Notes: generated by a model from the sequence alone, not told the origin. A stretch of DNA of 64,000 bases from Thereva unica (GCA_949987705.1 OX465281.1:84968543-85032542); one strand, 5' to 3'; positions 44,920-57,029 are shown, numbered from the stretch's first letter. Translations and numbers: made by a program.

Positions 44920-46006
44920 AAAGGAGGTGGGTCAAAATTGCCCCAGGCCCGGCGCAAAAGAAAAGTATCTCAGATTATCGGCTATAATAAGTATTGAATT
45001 TCTGTATAGTTGTTATATCCCGTAACTGTGGCTAAGGTTTTAATAATGCTATTTCTTTTTATTCGGGCGAAATGACTAATTAACCCTGTATTTTTGTAAC
45101 GCCACCACATATCTTCATGAATAAGGTATCAGTGCACGCAGAATACTCCCACCTAGCTAAAATTGTAAAAACGACGGTACCACAGTACCAACTTCCAGAG
45201 TTATGAGTCGTCAAAGTCAAAATTTTGTTTCTTTTTAACAAAAATGTCACTTTCAACCACCTTTTTCTCCAAAATATTCATAGTCAACTAATGTTTTTTT
45301 CTCAGAATAAGAAAGCTTGGAGTTTTTCCTATGAATAATGTCCAGACAATTTTTATGCTACGGCCTTTACTTTCGAAGTTATCAGCAATTTTAATACTAA
45401 AATTGGCGTTATTTCGTACTTTTTTAGTACTCTTTTTCCTAAGCTTATGTCGAAAAGCACTAAGTGAAAAAAGTCAGTCAAAATTGCTTGCAATTTCCGC
45501 AAATAAGGCCAGTTTTAGCATTTAAATTGCTTATAACTTCGAAAGTAAAGGCCGTAGCATAAAAATTGTGTGGACATTATTCAAAGGAAAAACTCCAAGC
45601 TTTCTTATTCTGAGAAAAAAAACATTAGTTGACTATGAATATTTTGGAGAAAAAGGTGGTTGAAAGTGACATTTTTGTTAAAAAAAACAAAATTTTGACT
45701 TTGACGACTCATAACTCTGGAAGTTGGTACTGTGGTACCGTCGTTTTTACAATTTTAGCTAGGTGGGAGTATTCTGCGTGCACTGATACCTTATTCATGA
45801 AGATATGTGGTGGCGTTACAAAAATACAGGGTTAATTAGTCATTTCGCCCGAATAAAAAGAAATAGCATTATTAAAACCTTAGCCACAGTTACGGGATAT
45901 AACAACTATACAGAAATTCAATACTTATTATAGCCGATAATCTGAGATACTTTTCTTTTGCGCCGGGCCTGGGGTAATTTTGTATGGGCTGTGACCCACC
46001 TCCTTT
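44920..46006. mobile_element. Near-perfect 1,087-bp palindrome (foldback MITE)
   Basis: Arms of about 480 bp, beginning AAAGGAGGTGGGTCA and ending in its complement, meet around a ~100-bp centre at about 45405-45508. The arms differ at few positions, so a transcript would fold into one long hairpin. The phrase CAGTGCACGCAGAAT...TCC is shared with 63580-63660, so a related family lies at the window's end. No target duplication is clear and no frame looks coding. Confidence 0.85.
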
Positions 46007-46500
46007 CCTCATTGAGACCAAGGAAAAGGTGAACGAATTTATCCAGAGAAATAACAAGTAAGCATTTCACACCCTAATGACCATTTACTCGGGAACATGC
46101 TGTTTGTACTCTAGTTGCCATACTACATTCTCAAGAACAACGCGCTTTCTGCAGTACCTTTTCTCCAAAATAGTAGTTACTCCCACGAAGTCAAATTGAA
46201 AACTGAAACTGTCCATCACTGCCTATGAAAAACTGCCTTCATCCGCTGGTCTTCGGTTTAGTGTCGATATAATCTAGTACAATTAGTACTTCGATCGGCA
46301 TTAGTACAGTGATCGACATTAGAACATTAATCAATCGTCCATTTTTGGAAGAAAAATTGCTAGCTCTGAAGTGATGCTATAATTTAGCTTTTGGTTTTTT
46401 CTTTTTTTTTGGAAAAAAATTGTGGGTTGTTTATTTATTGTTGTTATTTATTTATATGTTGTTTTATTTATTGATCTTGACGGTGTTTGCCTGGATAGCT
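46007..46500. other. Gene-free stretch
   Basis: Nothing recognised. Confidence 0.35.
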
Positions 46501-46507
46501 AGCTGCC

Positions 46508-46787
46508 CAGCCGGAGATGAAGTGCTCCAATAGCCATTTTTGAGCACTCCTAAAGAAGCTTGCAGCGCCCCCGCTCAAATTCTTGGCGGGTAATTATTGT
46601 ATAATTCTTTTAGCAGCGTCTACATGAAAGATGCGTTAGTTTGTTAAGTTATTTGTTGGAATGTTTTCGTGATTCTTCACAATCTCCACTTAATATATTG
46701 TCATCCAGTCTGAAGTGTTATTCAACAGAAAGGATACCATGAAAAAGGGTAATTAGTGGCTAGTCTCTAGGCACAACATCCCACTAG
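46508..46787. repeat. MITE fragment plus solo terminus of the palindromic element
   Basis: 46508-46570 matches the end of the 58064-58577 element (CCCAGC...AGTGCTCCA, then GAGCACTCC). 46576-46787 matches the right end of the palindromic element, ending CTAG at 46784-46787 with T following. Confidence 0.55.
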
Positions 46788-47073
46788 TTTATTTTTGCGA
46801 AAGGAAAAAACTTAGTAAAGAATATCTGGGTGTTTTATTTGGCTACAATAGTTTTTTATTTCTTTAGTTATTGATTGTTTTAAATATATAAAATTAATTA
46901 TTGGGTTTACATTTGTTTTTGCTATCATTTTGAATTTGAGTTTGGAGCTGTCATCTCAAACCAGAAAGTATTTTGAATTTTCACACCCATTGCTTATAAA
47001 CGCATCGGGAGGGATTGCTTATAAACGCATTTAACGTATAAAACGTTATAACGCCTATTACAAAATCGAAGTC
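46788..47073. other. Gene-free stretch
   Basis: Nothing recognised. Confidence 0.3.
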
Positions 47074-47077
47074 TTAA

Positions 47078-47553
47078 GGGGAGTTTACATCCCAGCCTCA
47101 AAGTGGAAGCGCAAATCTGAACTCTTTTATCGCATAGAAGATAGTATGGCTCTGTCTCTGTTTCACCAAAGTGGCAACAGCAAACGGCAGCCTCAAAGTA
47201 GAGTTCTATTCTACTTTACGAATGCGAATGTCGGAAAAAAGCTTTTAGTTTCGTTAAATTTAAGTATTCTAGTGCCTACTAGATGTCACTTTCGCGGTTT
47301 CTTGTGGTTTTGTTAGAAGTTTTTGCATATTTACCTTGTTTTCGACAGCTTGAAAAATAAAAAACGAAATGTAAAAATGTTTGAAACTAATAAAAAGGCT
47401 TTGCAGCTAATTAAATTGTTTTCTCTGCGGTAGTGTTAAAAAATTTCCATTTGACAGTTGTAAAAAGTTTCGAGCTTTCGACGAAACTTTGCGCTTGCAT
47501 TTTGTACAGGGCCACTTTGTTCTTCCAATTTGAGTCTGGGATGTAAACTCCCC
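47078..47553. mobile_element. TTAA-type MITE (476 bp)
   Basis: GGGGAGTTTACATCCCAG at the left pairs with the right end; similarity continues for about 30 bp (CTCAAAGTGGAAG versus CTCAAATTGGAAG). Flanks are TTAA (47074-47077) and TTTA (47554-47557). Different in sequence from the 11525 element. Confidence 0.75.
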
Positions 47554-47557
47554 TTTA

Positions 47558-50060
47558 GTCGTATTAGCTGATCAGCGTGTCACAACAAATGCAAATGCAG
47601 TAGCTGTTAAGTTTGAAGTCACATGAAGAGAATGGTCAGCTAAAGAGACCATCAAGTCATGCAAGTCTTTACAAACATTTTTTGTACGAATCGTAATTCG
47701 CGGTTCACCCATTGAAATGCACAACACAACATTCTTCAAAAGCATTTGTGAGAAGATTCTACAGACGTAACTATGGCTACAAATCCCAAAGACTATCAAA
47801 GATGAACTGACACACTTTTTTAGCTTAAGGCACAGACACAGGCCAGAACTTGAAAGTTTCTGCCTTGAGGCCAAGTATAACCAGGTATGTGGCCTGCAGT
47901 CTTGAAAAACTGAACAAAATCTTTATGTGTGTGGGCAACTATCGTCAATCAGTGCCTAAAGATCTGAACTTCTATTCAAATTAAGCTGCTATCTTTAATA
48001 AACCATTCTGGATCCAGATGCTCCTTGACTTTTTCCGTTTAATGCTTAATTGAGTTTAAAGGCACTATTTTACCTTTAACTTTATAATATTTACTTCTGC
48101 TTTGTACAACTTTGGAAAAATACCATATAGGTATGATGAAAGTTAAAGTATAATACGAAATGTAAGACTAATTGAAAATTTGTTAGGTGCTGATCTTGCA
48201 TCTCTGAGTGCCAGATCAAGAACTTTTGATTTCTTGTAATTTATGCTGGAAGCCTTGGTTTTGATTATCGTTGGCCTGGCTAGTGTTTTCCTCCAGTGGC
48301 TGCAGCCGTCTTGCTAGTTCAAGTGCGAACATATTCAGTCTGAAGTTGTCGATAGGGCCGGGAACTCGTTTGAATTGACAAACTGTTACACTAAACTGTC
48401 GTCTTCTCCTGTGTGTCTGTGGGTGAAGTTGAGCCTGACATACACAAGGCAGTACATTTGTTCCTTACACGACGGTAAACTGTCCCTGTTCAAAAATAAT
48501 GTCCTATATGATGCTACTTATATAAGCGTGGCGAGGTTGCCTCAAGTCCTCATCACTCAGTTAGTCTGAGAAATGTGGTGCTGCCATGCTTGCCGACCTG
48601 GCCTGCAAGTTCACGGTCTGCCGGCGGTCTTTTAGTGATTGAGGCTTTTAGAACAAACGGAAAAGTGTTTATTTTAGGAATTAGTGTAAAATAAATACAC
48701 GTGTTTTTACACGTGTAGGATAATAAAACGTGTACACGTGTATGACGTGTACACGAACCCGTGTTAGCTCTCCTCCAAATAAGCTCCTCTGTGCATCGCT
48801 TCCAATTTTTCCCACTGGGTGTTTGGGAGAATTTGTCGTTGTGATAGGCAGATTGCTTTATACGGAAAGTTGATTTTTTCAACTAATTTGCAGATTTGTC
48901 CAATAATTTTGAGAGACCAGGTATCGCGGGGTGAAAGGGTTTCACTTCGAAAGCCAAATGCGATTCTTCGCAGAGCTTAAGTCTAGATATTTATTTGTGT
49001 GCTCCGGTGAAGAAATCAAAAGCTGTTGATCTCAACTACGAAATATGACCAGGACCGGCAATTTAAGTTATTGAACATGTCTTTAGTTTAGTGACTGAAA
49101 GCTGGTCATATAAAGACAGAGCCTTTGTCATTTATTTCAATCTCTGTAAAATTGCGATTTTGGAAAATAAACTTGTAAAAATTTGCGATAATTTTTATCG
49201 AGGAAAAAAGTACTTTAGCAGAAAGCTCACATCCATCACATTTCCGCCGGATTTGGGAATCGAGGCCATTAAATGAATTATACGAAAAAACGGGAGAACT
49301 AAATGTCTGCTGGACCGCGTGCCTAACCATGTCACAAATATGCCCGCGCCGAACCGCGGGTTAGTAAACATTCAACTAAACTATGTAAAATATTAGGGGT
49401 ATTCACTTAACGCATGTAAACGCGTATTGCATGTAAACGGCGTAAATCAAGAAAACTTACTCGACCATGTAAATGTCTGTATGGGCATTCGGCTACTTCG
49501 GTCGAGTAAATTTAATCCACTGAATCAACGAGTAAACTATTAGTCTAAGACCGCGCTCTTCAGTACCGTCTGCCTCGATGTTGTCTTTCATTTTTTCGTC
49601 TGCCATTCAACACACAGCTTCCTCAAGTTTAATGATAATTCTCAAAAATTTTTAATCATGAGGCTTATCATTAATTTTTTCGCATCAACGATAACGCCAC
49701 TTTGTTGACGTCTGCCGGCCATTTATCTTCCACGAAATCGTCTGCCAATAATTTTCGCGTTTCGTAGCAACAAATACTTCACTTATCAATAATTTTTATC
49801 CATGAGCATTATCATTTTTTTCTATGTATAATTTGTCATCTTTGATCGTCCGCCCCCGCCTTAATCTTCCTAATCGCGCTGGCAGATTAGCCACTCGGTG
49901 TCCGGGACCGCTAATGGCAACTATCTAGATATTCATATTTCATGTACCTTATACCTTGCTTTTTTATGTAGCCAGCTCTCCGTCTATATTTACTCGGGTG
50001 TGTAAATAAATAGAATCAGTTGTCGTTCTTCCAATTTTAACAAGTTTTTCCATGATATGA
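47558..50060. other. Long stretch without a supported gene
   Basis: No gene is supported. A 100-codon minus frame at 47572-47874 has no recognisable domain, signal peptide or splice context. A cluster of ACACGTGT inverted motifs lies at 48695-48760. A solo end of the GGCCTCGATTCCC family lies at 49238-49264. A possible MITE edge (GGGGTATTCACTTAACGC) begins near 49395. Confidence 0.35.
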
Positions 50061-50064
50061 CGAA

Positions 50065-50557
50065 TTAATTATGGAAGTGCAGGTAAATCTTATTTATAAA
50101 AACTAGCTCTTTCTTGGAGGTCACTTGATTTGAGTTTATTCTGAAAGGAGTTATAGCAGTAGGTGTTAATTTATAGGCACTATCCCCTACTAAATATTGG
50201 AAAATAGTAAAGAATTCCAAGGATTTGATTCAGAAATCGCAATTGTTAAATATCCTACTATCGTGAACACTTCCTGGATATCTTATTACCATGTGGCGAA
50301 TTTTCATTTCGTGGCGACAAACCAGCTGCTAAAATATGTTTGCGAGAAAAATATGCTTTTGGATCCTCAGATGGCTTTTCGGCCAATTTAATTTCTGTTC
50401 CATTAACATATCCTACATAGTGAGCAAGAAACGTTTGTGAAACAATTTGTTGACGCTCGCTTAAATCTGGCCAAAACAGAAATTAATTTTAAAATATGTA
50501 GCTTTAAATATTCCGTTAGTCATTTCGACAATTCCAAACAAAGCGGCAAGTTTGCTA
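50065..50557 (-). pseudogene. Harbinger transposase pseudogene, 3' part
   Basis: The minus strand encodes a diverged DDE domain: YVGYVNGTEIKLAEKPSEDP and AYFSRK (about 50445-50350), then PGSVHDSRIFNN (about 50280-50240) and a GDSAY motif (about 50190-50175). These are the signature blocks of PIF/Harbinger transposases in correct order. Stops and frameshifts occur, so it is dead. Its 5' part is at 55723-56083, the two having been parted by the element at 50558-55722. Confidence 0.75.
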
Positions 50558-50919
50558 AGCTATGGTTTCCTACGAAGCGGCGCCGTCATGCAGCGGCCGT
50601 ATTATTACGGTGAGTGACGTCACAAAAAATTGTTCTGTGGAATATCGCGGTAGTGGTTTCTAAGATAGCGTTACTGCAGATCGTCACGTAAGATAGCGTT
50701 GCCGTCACATTTGTAGCGGTAGCGCTTTACGGTGTAGAACTGTTTGTCAACGTTTTTGTAGTTTAGCGGTGGAGACGTGTTTAATTTTTGTACACGCTTA
50801 GAAATAAAAAAAAATGAGTGTGCTTATGACCACACGACTGAAGTGAAACTTCTTTCGCTCCATCTGCGTGTGTATATATATATATATGGGTGTGTGTACA
50901 ATATATACATGTATGTACA

Positions 50920-52156
50920 TCTATATCTATAAAAAGCTCGTGTCACAGTGTTTGTTACCGTACTCCTCCGAAACGGGTTGACCAATTTGCATGAAATTTT
51001 TTGTGTATATTTGGTAGGTCTGAGAATAGGTCGTAGGCTATTTTTTATAGCTTTAACCAAAAAAACAGCTGCAAAATCCAAACAAAAATTTTCACTTCAT
51101 TTTAGTTTCAATAGCTTCATGGCCTACCTATTGTTTGACAAATGTAAAATTGTCATTAAATTGAATCATTACATTTAATGAAAATTTCAAATTTACGCAG
51201 CTGTCAAATAATAGGTAGGCCATGACGCTATTCAAACTAAAATGATCCATGGCGGCCGTCTCAAGAGGCCGGATTACCACTTTCTTCACAACCACCTCAA
51301 CATGGGTAACAAATGAAAGGGTATGTTAAGGAGAATACAATAAGCAATGTAGTATACAAAATATATCTTTAGATCCATGGCGGACGTCTCAAGAGGGCGG
51401 GGTACCACTTTCTTCACAACCACCTCGACATGGGTATCAAATGAAAGGGTATGATAAGTAGAATACAATAAGCAATGTAGTATACAAAATATATCTTTAG
51501 ATCCATGGCGGCCGTCTCAAGAGGCCGGATTACCACTTTCTTCACAACCACCTCAACATGGGTATCAAATGAAAGGGTATGATAAGGAGAATACTATAAG
51601 CAATGTAGTATACAAAATATATCTTTAGATCCATGGCGGCCGTCTCAAGAGGGCGGGGTACCACTTTCTTCCCAACCACCTCGACATGGGTATCAAATGA
51701 AAGGGTATGATAAGTAGAATACAATAAGCAATGTAGTATACAAAATAAATCTTTAGATCCATGGCGGCCGTCTCAAGAGGCCGAATTACCACTTTCTTCA
51801 CAACCACCTCGACATGGGTATCAAATGAAACGGTATGATAAGTAGAATACAATAAGCAATGTAGTATACAAAATATATCTTTAGATCCATGGCGGCCGTC
51901 TAAAGAGGCCGGATTACCACTTTCTTCACAATCCCCTCAACATGGGTATCAAATGAAAGGGTATGATAAGTAGAATACAATAAGCAATGTAGTAGACTCA
52001 ATATACCGATTCATGGCGGCCGACGCAAGACCCATGTTCTTTGAGGCATTTCATCTGTGTAAAATTCTTATCTCGAAAAATATTAAGTCAATGGATGGTT
52101 TTTATTGTTTACTATTGACTTATGGGTGCAGCGTAGGCGCACCGGGTCCCAGCTAG
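50920..52156 (+). mobile_element. Non-autonomous Helitron (1,237 bp)
   Basis: Starts TCTATATCTATAAAAAGCTC and ends CCCAGCTAG, with A before and T after, the A^T target rule. A hairpin GGTGC/GCACC lies about 11 bases before the end. The 5' sequence with CTCGTGTCACAGTGTTTGT is familiar from insect Helitrons. It carries ~50-bp inverted arms (51100-51150 and 51192-51242) and a minisatellite. No RepHel protein. Confidence 0.75.
51243..52015 (+). repeat. ~128-bp minisatellite inside the Helitron, with dimer pattern
   Basis: Six units, marked by CCATGGCGGCCGTCT at about 51247, 51503, 51630, 51758 and 51886 and the variant CCATGGCGGACGTCT at 51374. Two variants alternate in the first four: units 1 and 3 have GGCCGGATTACC with CTCAACATGGG, units 2 and 4 have GGGCGGGGTACC with CTCGACATGGG. 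Unit 5 is mixed and unit 6 is of the first type. Confidence 0.85.
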
Positions 52157-52251
52157 TATACATATATTAATTTCCTACAAATATATAATTTATTTCATGT
52201 TTTCATTGGTAAATAAATATTTTTGCAAAGATCTTTTATTTTTATTCATTA

Positions 52252-52720
52252 TTATTCATTATTTTCATTATTGGACACATCAGTAATTACTGTGGTTAAT
52301 GGAAAAACCGAGACAATAGGCTTATGGTACGAGAAATAAGACACATATATTTTCGAATTAAAATTAGACAGATATCTAGAAAAAACTGCATCGATTGTTG
52401 TTCCATGTCTTGTAGTTGGCTCATTACGGTTATTATTCATTTGCAGTTCTAATTTATCTCGTAGAAAGTTTACCAAGAGTTGTCCATCTTCGGACGCGAA
52501 ATTAATATTGAAATCTCCTGCTAAAATTAGTGGCAACGTATGATAGTTTTCTCCTAATTCTTCAGAATCTACTCGACCGTAAATCATAAGTCTTTTGTAT
52601 ATAAACTTTATGATATTTTTAACTGCGTTATTGGGCGAAATGTAAGCAACTGCCATTATGATGTTTGTTCCATCGTCCAAAACACAGTGAGCAGCACATA
52701 TATCACCAATTGATGATTGA
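52252..52720 (-). pseudogene. Endonuclease (EEP) domain fragment of Helentron type
   Basis: 142 residues from 52680 stay open, and the same frame extends upstream to the microsatellite (SSIGDICAAHCVLDDGTN). AYISPNN, LILAGDFNINFAS (52527-52489) and TTIDAVFSRYL with SYFSYHKPIVS match the C-terminal half of the AP-endonuclease-like domain found in Helitron/Helentron proteins; the HKP motif is intact. The N-terminal half is missing where the microsatellite begins, so it is a fragment. The Helitron origin is from motif memory; a LINE endonuclease is the alternative. Confidence 0.65.
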
Positions 52721-52723
52721 CCA

Positions 52724-53845
52724 ATACATAAAATACATAAAATACATAAAATACATAAAATACATAAAATACATAAAATACATAAAATACATAAAATACA
52801 TAAAATACATAAAATACATAAAATACATAAAATACATAAAATACATAAAATACATAAAATACATAAAATACATAAAATACATAAAATACATAAAATACAT
52901 AAAATACATAAAATACATAAAATACATAAAATACATAAAATACATAAAATACATAAAATACATAAAATACATCAAATACATCAAATACATCAAATACATC
53001 AAATACATAAAATACATAAAATACATAAAATACATAAAATACATAAAATACATAAAATACATAAAATACATAAAATACATAAAATACATAAAATACATAA
53101 AATACATAAAATACATAAAATACATAAAATACATAAAATACATAAAATACATAAAATACATAAAATACATAAAATACATAAAATACATAAAATACATAAA
53201 ATACATAAAATACATCAAATACATCAAATACATCAAATACATCAAATACATCAAATACATCAAATACATCAAATACATCAAATACATCAAATACATCAAA
53301 TACATAAAATACATAAAATACATAAAATACATAAAATACATAAAATACATAAAATACATAAAACACATAAAATACATAAAATACATAAAATACATAAAAT
53401 ACATAAAATACATAAAATACATAAAATACATAAAATACATAAAATACATAAAATACATAAAATACATAAAATACATAAAATACATAAAATACATAAAATA
53501 CATAAAATACATAAAATACATAAAATACATAAAATACATAAAATACATAAAATACATAAAATACATAAAATACATAAAATACATAAAATACATAAAATAC
53601 ATAAAATACATAAAATACATAAAATACATAAAATACATAAAATACATAAAATACATAAAATACATAAAATACATAAAATACATAAAATACATAAAATACA
53701 TAAAATACATAAAATACATAAAATACATAAAATACATAAAATACATAAAATACATAAAATACATAAAATACATAAAATACATAAAATACATAAAATACAT
53801 AAAATACATAAAATACATAAAATACATAAAATACATAAAATACAT
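52724..53845 (+). repeat. 9-bp microsatellite (AAAATACAT), ~125 units
   Basis: Unbroken head-to-tail units. Four consecutive variant units (ATCAAATAC) occur at about 52971-52998 and ten more at about 53213-53300; one isolated variant, AAACACAT, lies near 53361. The frames that span it are open only because 9 is a multiple of three. Confidence 0.97.
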
Positions 53846-55330
53846 AATACATAATACATAATACATAATACATAATACATAATACATATTACATGATACA
53901 TAATACATAATACATAATACATAATACATAATACATAATACATAATACATAATACATAATACATAATACATAATACATAATACATAATACATAATACATA
54001 ATACATAATACATAATACATAATACATAATACATAATACATAATACATAATACATAATACATAATACATAATACATAATACATAATACATAATACATAAT
54101 ACATAATACATAATACATAATACATAATACATAATACATAATACATAATACATAATACATAATACATAATACATAATACATAATACATAATACATAATAC
54201 ATAATACATAATACATAATACATAATACATAATACATAATACATAATACATAATACATAATACATAATACATAATACATAATACATAATACATAATACAT
54301 AATACATAATACATAATACATAATACATAATACATAATACATAATACATAATACATAATACATAATACATAATACATAATACATAATACATAATACATAA
54401 TACATAATACATAATACATAATACATAATACATAATACATAATACATAATACATAATACATAATACATAATACATAATACATAATACATAATACATAATA
54501 CATAATACATAATACATAATACATAATACATAATACATAATACATAATACATAATACATAATACATAATACATAATACATAATACATAATACATAATACA
54601 TAATACATAATACATAATACATAATACATAATACATAATACATAATACATAATACATAATACATAATACATAATACATAATACATAATACATAATACATA
54701 ATACATAATACATAATACATAATACATAATACATAATACATAATACATAATACATAATACATAATACATAATACATAATACATAATACATAATACATAAT
54801 ACATAATACATAATACATAATACATAATACATAATACATAATACATAATACATAATACATAATACATAATACATAATACATAATACATAATACATAATAC
54901 ATAATACATAATACATAATACATAATACATAATACATAATACATAATACATAATACATAATACATAATACATAATACATAATACATAATACATAATACAT
55001 AATACATAATACATAATACATAATACATAATACATAATACATAATACATAATACATAATACATAATACATAATACATAATACATAATACATAATACATAA
55101 TACATAATACATAATACATAATACATAATACATAATACATAATACATAATACATAATACATAATACATAATACATAATACATAATACATAATACATAATA
55201 CATAATACATAATACATAATACATAATACATAATACATAATACATAATACATGATACATAATACATAATACATAATACATAATACATAATACATAAAATA
55301 CATAATACATAAAATACATAATACATAATA
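53846..55330 (+). repeat. 7-bp microsatellite (AATACAT), ~212 units
   Basis: Follows the 9-bp array directly; the unit has lost two A's. It is nearly perfect for 1.48 kb, with irregular units only near 53886-53897 and 55250, and alternates with the 9-bp unit at its end (55292-55318). Confidence 0.97.
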
Positions 55331-55560
55331 CGTTGCCCGATCACACATTTTCGTAACGTTTTCGTTACACTTTCGTTACACTTTCGCCAGTTTACCCCCC
55401 AAGTCAAGCGTTCGTAAAGAAGTTTCCCAAGTCAAGCGTGCGTAAAGAAGTTTCACTTCAAAAAGATTTTTTTTTATTTTGCACAATGTTTTGCATACAA
55501 TTATATTTTCTATAATTTATTGATATTTACAGTGCAACAATGTGTTCGAAAAAACAGGCT
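55331..55560. other. Interior flank of the Harbinger-like element
   Basis: Contains short imperfect repeats of CGTTACACTTTCG (55355-55388) and two copies of AAGTCAAGCG(T/C)GCGTAAAGAAGTTT-like sequence (55400-55460). GAAGTTTCACTTC recurs inverted at about 50838, at the far side of the array. Confidence 0.4.
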
Positions 55561-55722
55561 TTGCAATGGTCAAATGAACAAGATGAAATGTAGCGGCCGT
55601 ATTACTTTACAGCTATTGTCACCGTATTTGTCGCCGTATTTTTGTACACCGTTTTGCTTACGTCACTCACCGTAGTAATACGGCCGCTACATGACGGTGC
55701 CGCTTCGTAGGAAACCATAGCT

Positions 55723-56083
55723 TTATTGAAGATCCTTCACCGTAAGAGCCCAGTCAATTCAAGACAATTATCAATTGAATTTCAAGGGGAATTTGTCGGC
55801 AAGACCATTGTCCATTGAAAAGGATATCACCTCTAATCAAATCCAGAATAACTTTGAAATTACGCCAATTAATTCGTGTAATTTCTCTTAATCTGTTGTC
55901 GTCCAGATTTGGCAAAATATTCAGTATGAAATCTTGCGGTTTTGCCACAACAATGGAAAAAGTAAAGTCGTATAATATTTCCTCTTGAGAACTATTCTCT
56001 AAAACAAACAGGAAGTATATCATCAATCGTTGCTTTTATAAGAGCTCTGATCAATTTTCTTTTCTCACTGTCTTTCGACATCT
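55723..56083 (-). pseudogene. Harbinger transposase pseudogene, 5' part
   Basis: Opens with MSKDSEKRKLIRALI near 56083 and continues in shifting frames to NWRNFKVILDLI and PLEIQLIIVL near the break. This is the N-terminal helical region that precedes the DDE domain in Harbinger transposases. The rest lies at 50557-50065. Confidence 0.65.
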
Positions 56084-56502
56084 TCAGAGTTAAATTTTAA
56101 TGCACACAATAGAAATAAATTTCAAAGGTTTCTGTAAATTATATTGACAGACAAAAATCTGAATTGCGCGGCAAATTACATGGCTCGACGTAGTAAATTT
56201 ACTCAAATACGAAAATGTAAATTTATATTTTTGGGTGAATACCTCTATTATATTTTCCAGCCAGTTGTACATCTCCCATTTATTAACAAGACGAAGAATT
56301 CACCCAAAGCTATGAAATTCGAGTTTTCAAAAAGATTCAAAGAAATTTCGCCGAACAAAGCCCCAAACGGAAAATAATTTCCACAATAATAGGAATTATC
56401 AAAACTATCTAAAAGAAATCAGTGCAACACGAACTTTTAATTTTCTAACGTAAACAAAAACATTTATTCTCACAATTAATATTTCACTAACAAACATATT
56501 TA

Positions 56503-56983
56503 TCAATAACGGACAGTGTAGCAATTGAAATGTTTGCACCTTCTTAAAGAGCTTCGTTTGAACAGACAACAAACTTCCTGACAGTGTGTGACCTTCTTGC
56601 GCAGCTCTAAAAATTAAACCGAGATTACAAAAACAGAGCTAATGTCATAAATCTTACCGCAGTATTCAAAGTCCCAGTAGTAAAAATAGCGGCTTACAGT
56701 TCTAGATTTGCACTCCGAATTTTCTTTACTACTGGCAGTAGTTCTCACCGAAGGAGGAGTTGTAGTTGTAGGTGAAGTAGGAGTACTTGTTGTTGTAGTA
56801 CTATAAATCGGTTCTGTAATTGGTTCTAGTGTTACTGGTTCAATGTCTTGGCCCAACACCGGATTACTATTCAGGGTCAAAATAGTGGCTAACCCCATCA
56901 CCAGCAGCACTCCCTTAAAAGAGAATCATTATTAAGCAACTTTTACCCAATGTCAATCTCAAAATCGCAACCTTAAATTCCAT
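56503..56983 (-). CDS. Host gene 2: small secreted Thr/Ser-rich, Cys-rich protein
   Basis: Three exons on the minus strand: 56983-56972 (MEFK), 56913-56658 and 56606-56503, joined across introns of 58 nt (56971-56914, phase 0) and 51 nt (56657-56607, phase 1). The predicted product is 123 residues: signal peptide to about residue 25 (ending VLG), a mature start QDIEP, a Thr/Ser/Pro-rich mucin-like middle, and a basic tail. Seven cysteines lie after the mucin-like part. Without the second intron the frame ends early at 56614. AATAAA lies at 56463-56468 and a core promoter at 57030-57064. Gene 1 has the same plan and first-intron position. No known family recognised; function unknown, probably extracellular. 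Confidence 0.7.
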
Positions 56984-57029
56984 TTTATGTGTCACCTTCC
57001 TGTATTTACCCTTCCGAAGTCGCGTTGAA

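Larger units (their letters stand above)
50558..55722. mobile_element. Harbinger-like element inside the Harbinger pseudogene
   Basis: AGCTATGGTTTCCTACGAAG at the left and its complement at the right continue as ~50-bp inverted repeats through GCGGCCGTATTA. Three-base flanks CTA and TTA fit a decayed TWA duplication. Length 5,165 bp. No Harbinger transposase of its own was found; the interior holds a Helitron (50920-52156), an endonuclease fragment (52252-52720) and a long microsatellite (52724-55330). Confidence 0.7.

Noticed and set aside
47572..47874. 100-codon minus frame
   Set aside because: No domain, signal peptide, promoter, splice pattern or second copy; composition like surrounding DNA.
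50824..51852. Minus-strand 60-85-codon frames around 51-52 kb
   Set aside because: Three of them are one frame repeated with the Helitron minisatellite; the other lies across the Helitron 5' end.
52656..55407. Open frames of 398-881 codons
   Set aside because: They exist only because the 9-bp and 7-bp repeat units lack stops in those frames; the translations are simple-sequence repeats on both strands.
56614..56910. Host gene 2 as a single-exon 98-residue protein
   Set aside because: A phase-0 intron upstream gives a proper ATG and signal peptide, and a 51-nt intron before the stop adds a Cys-rich exon in frame; the spliced model fits gene 1.
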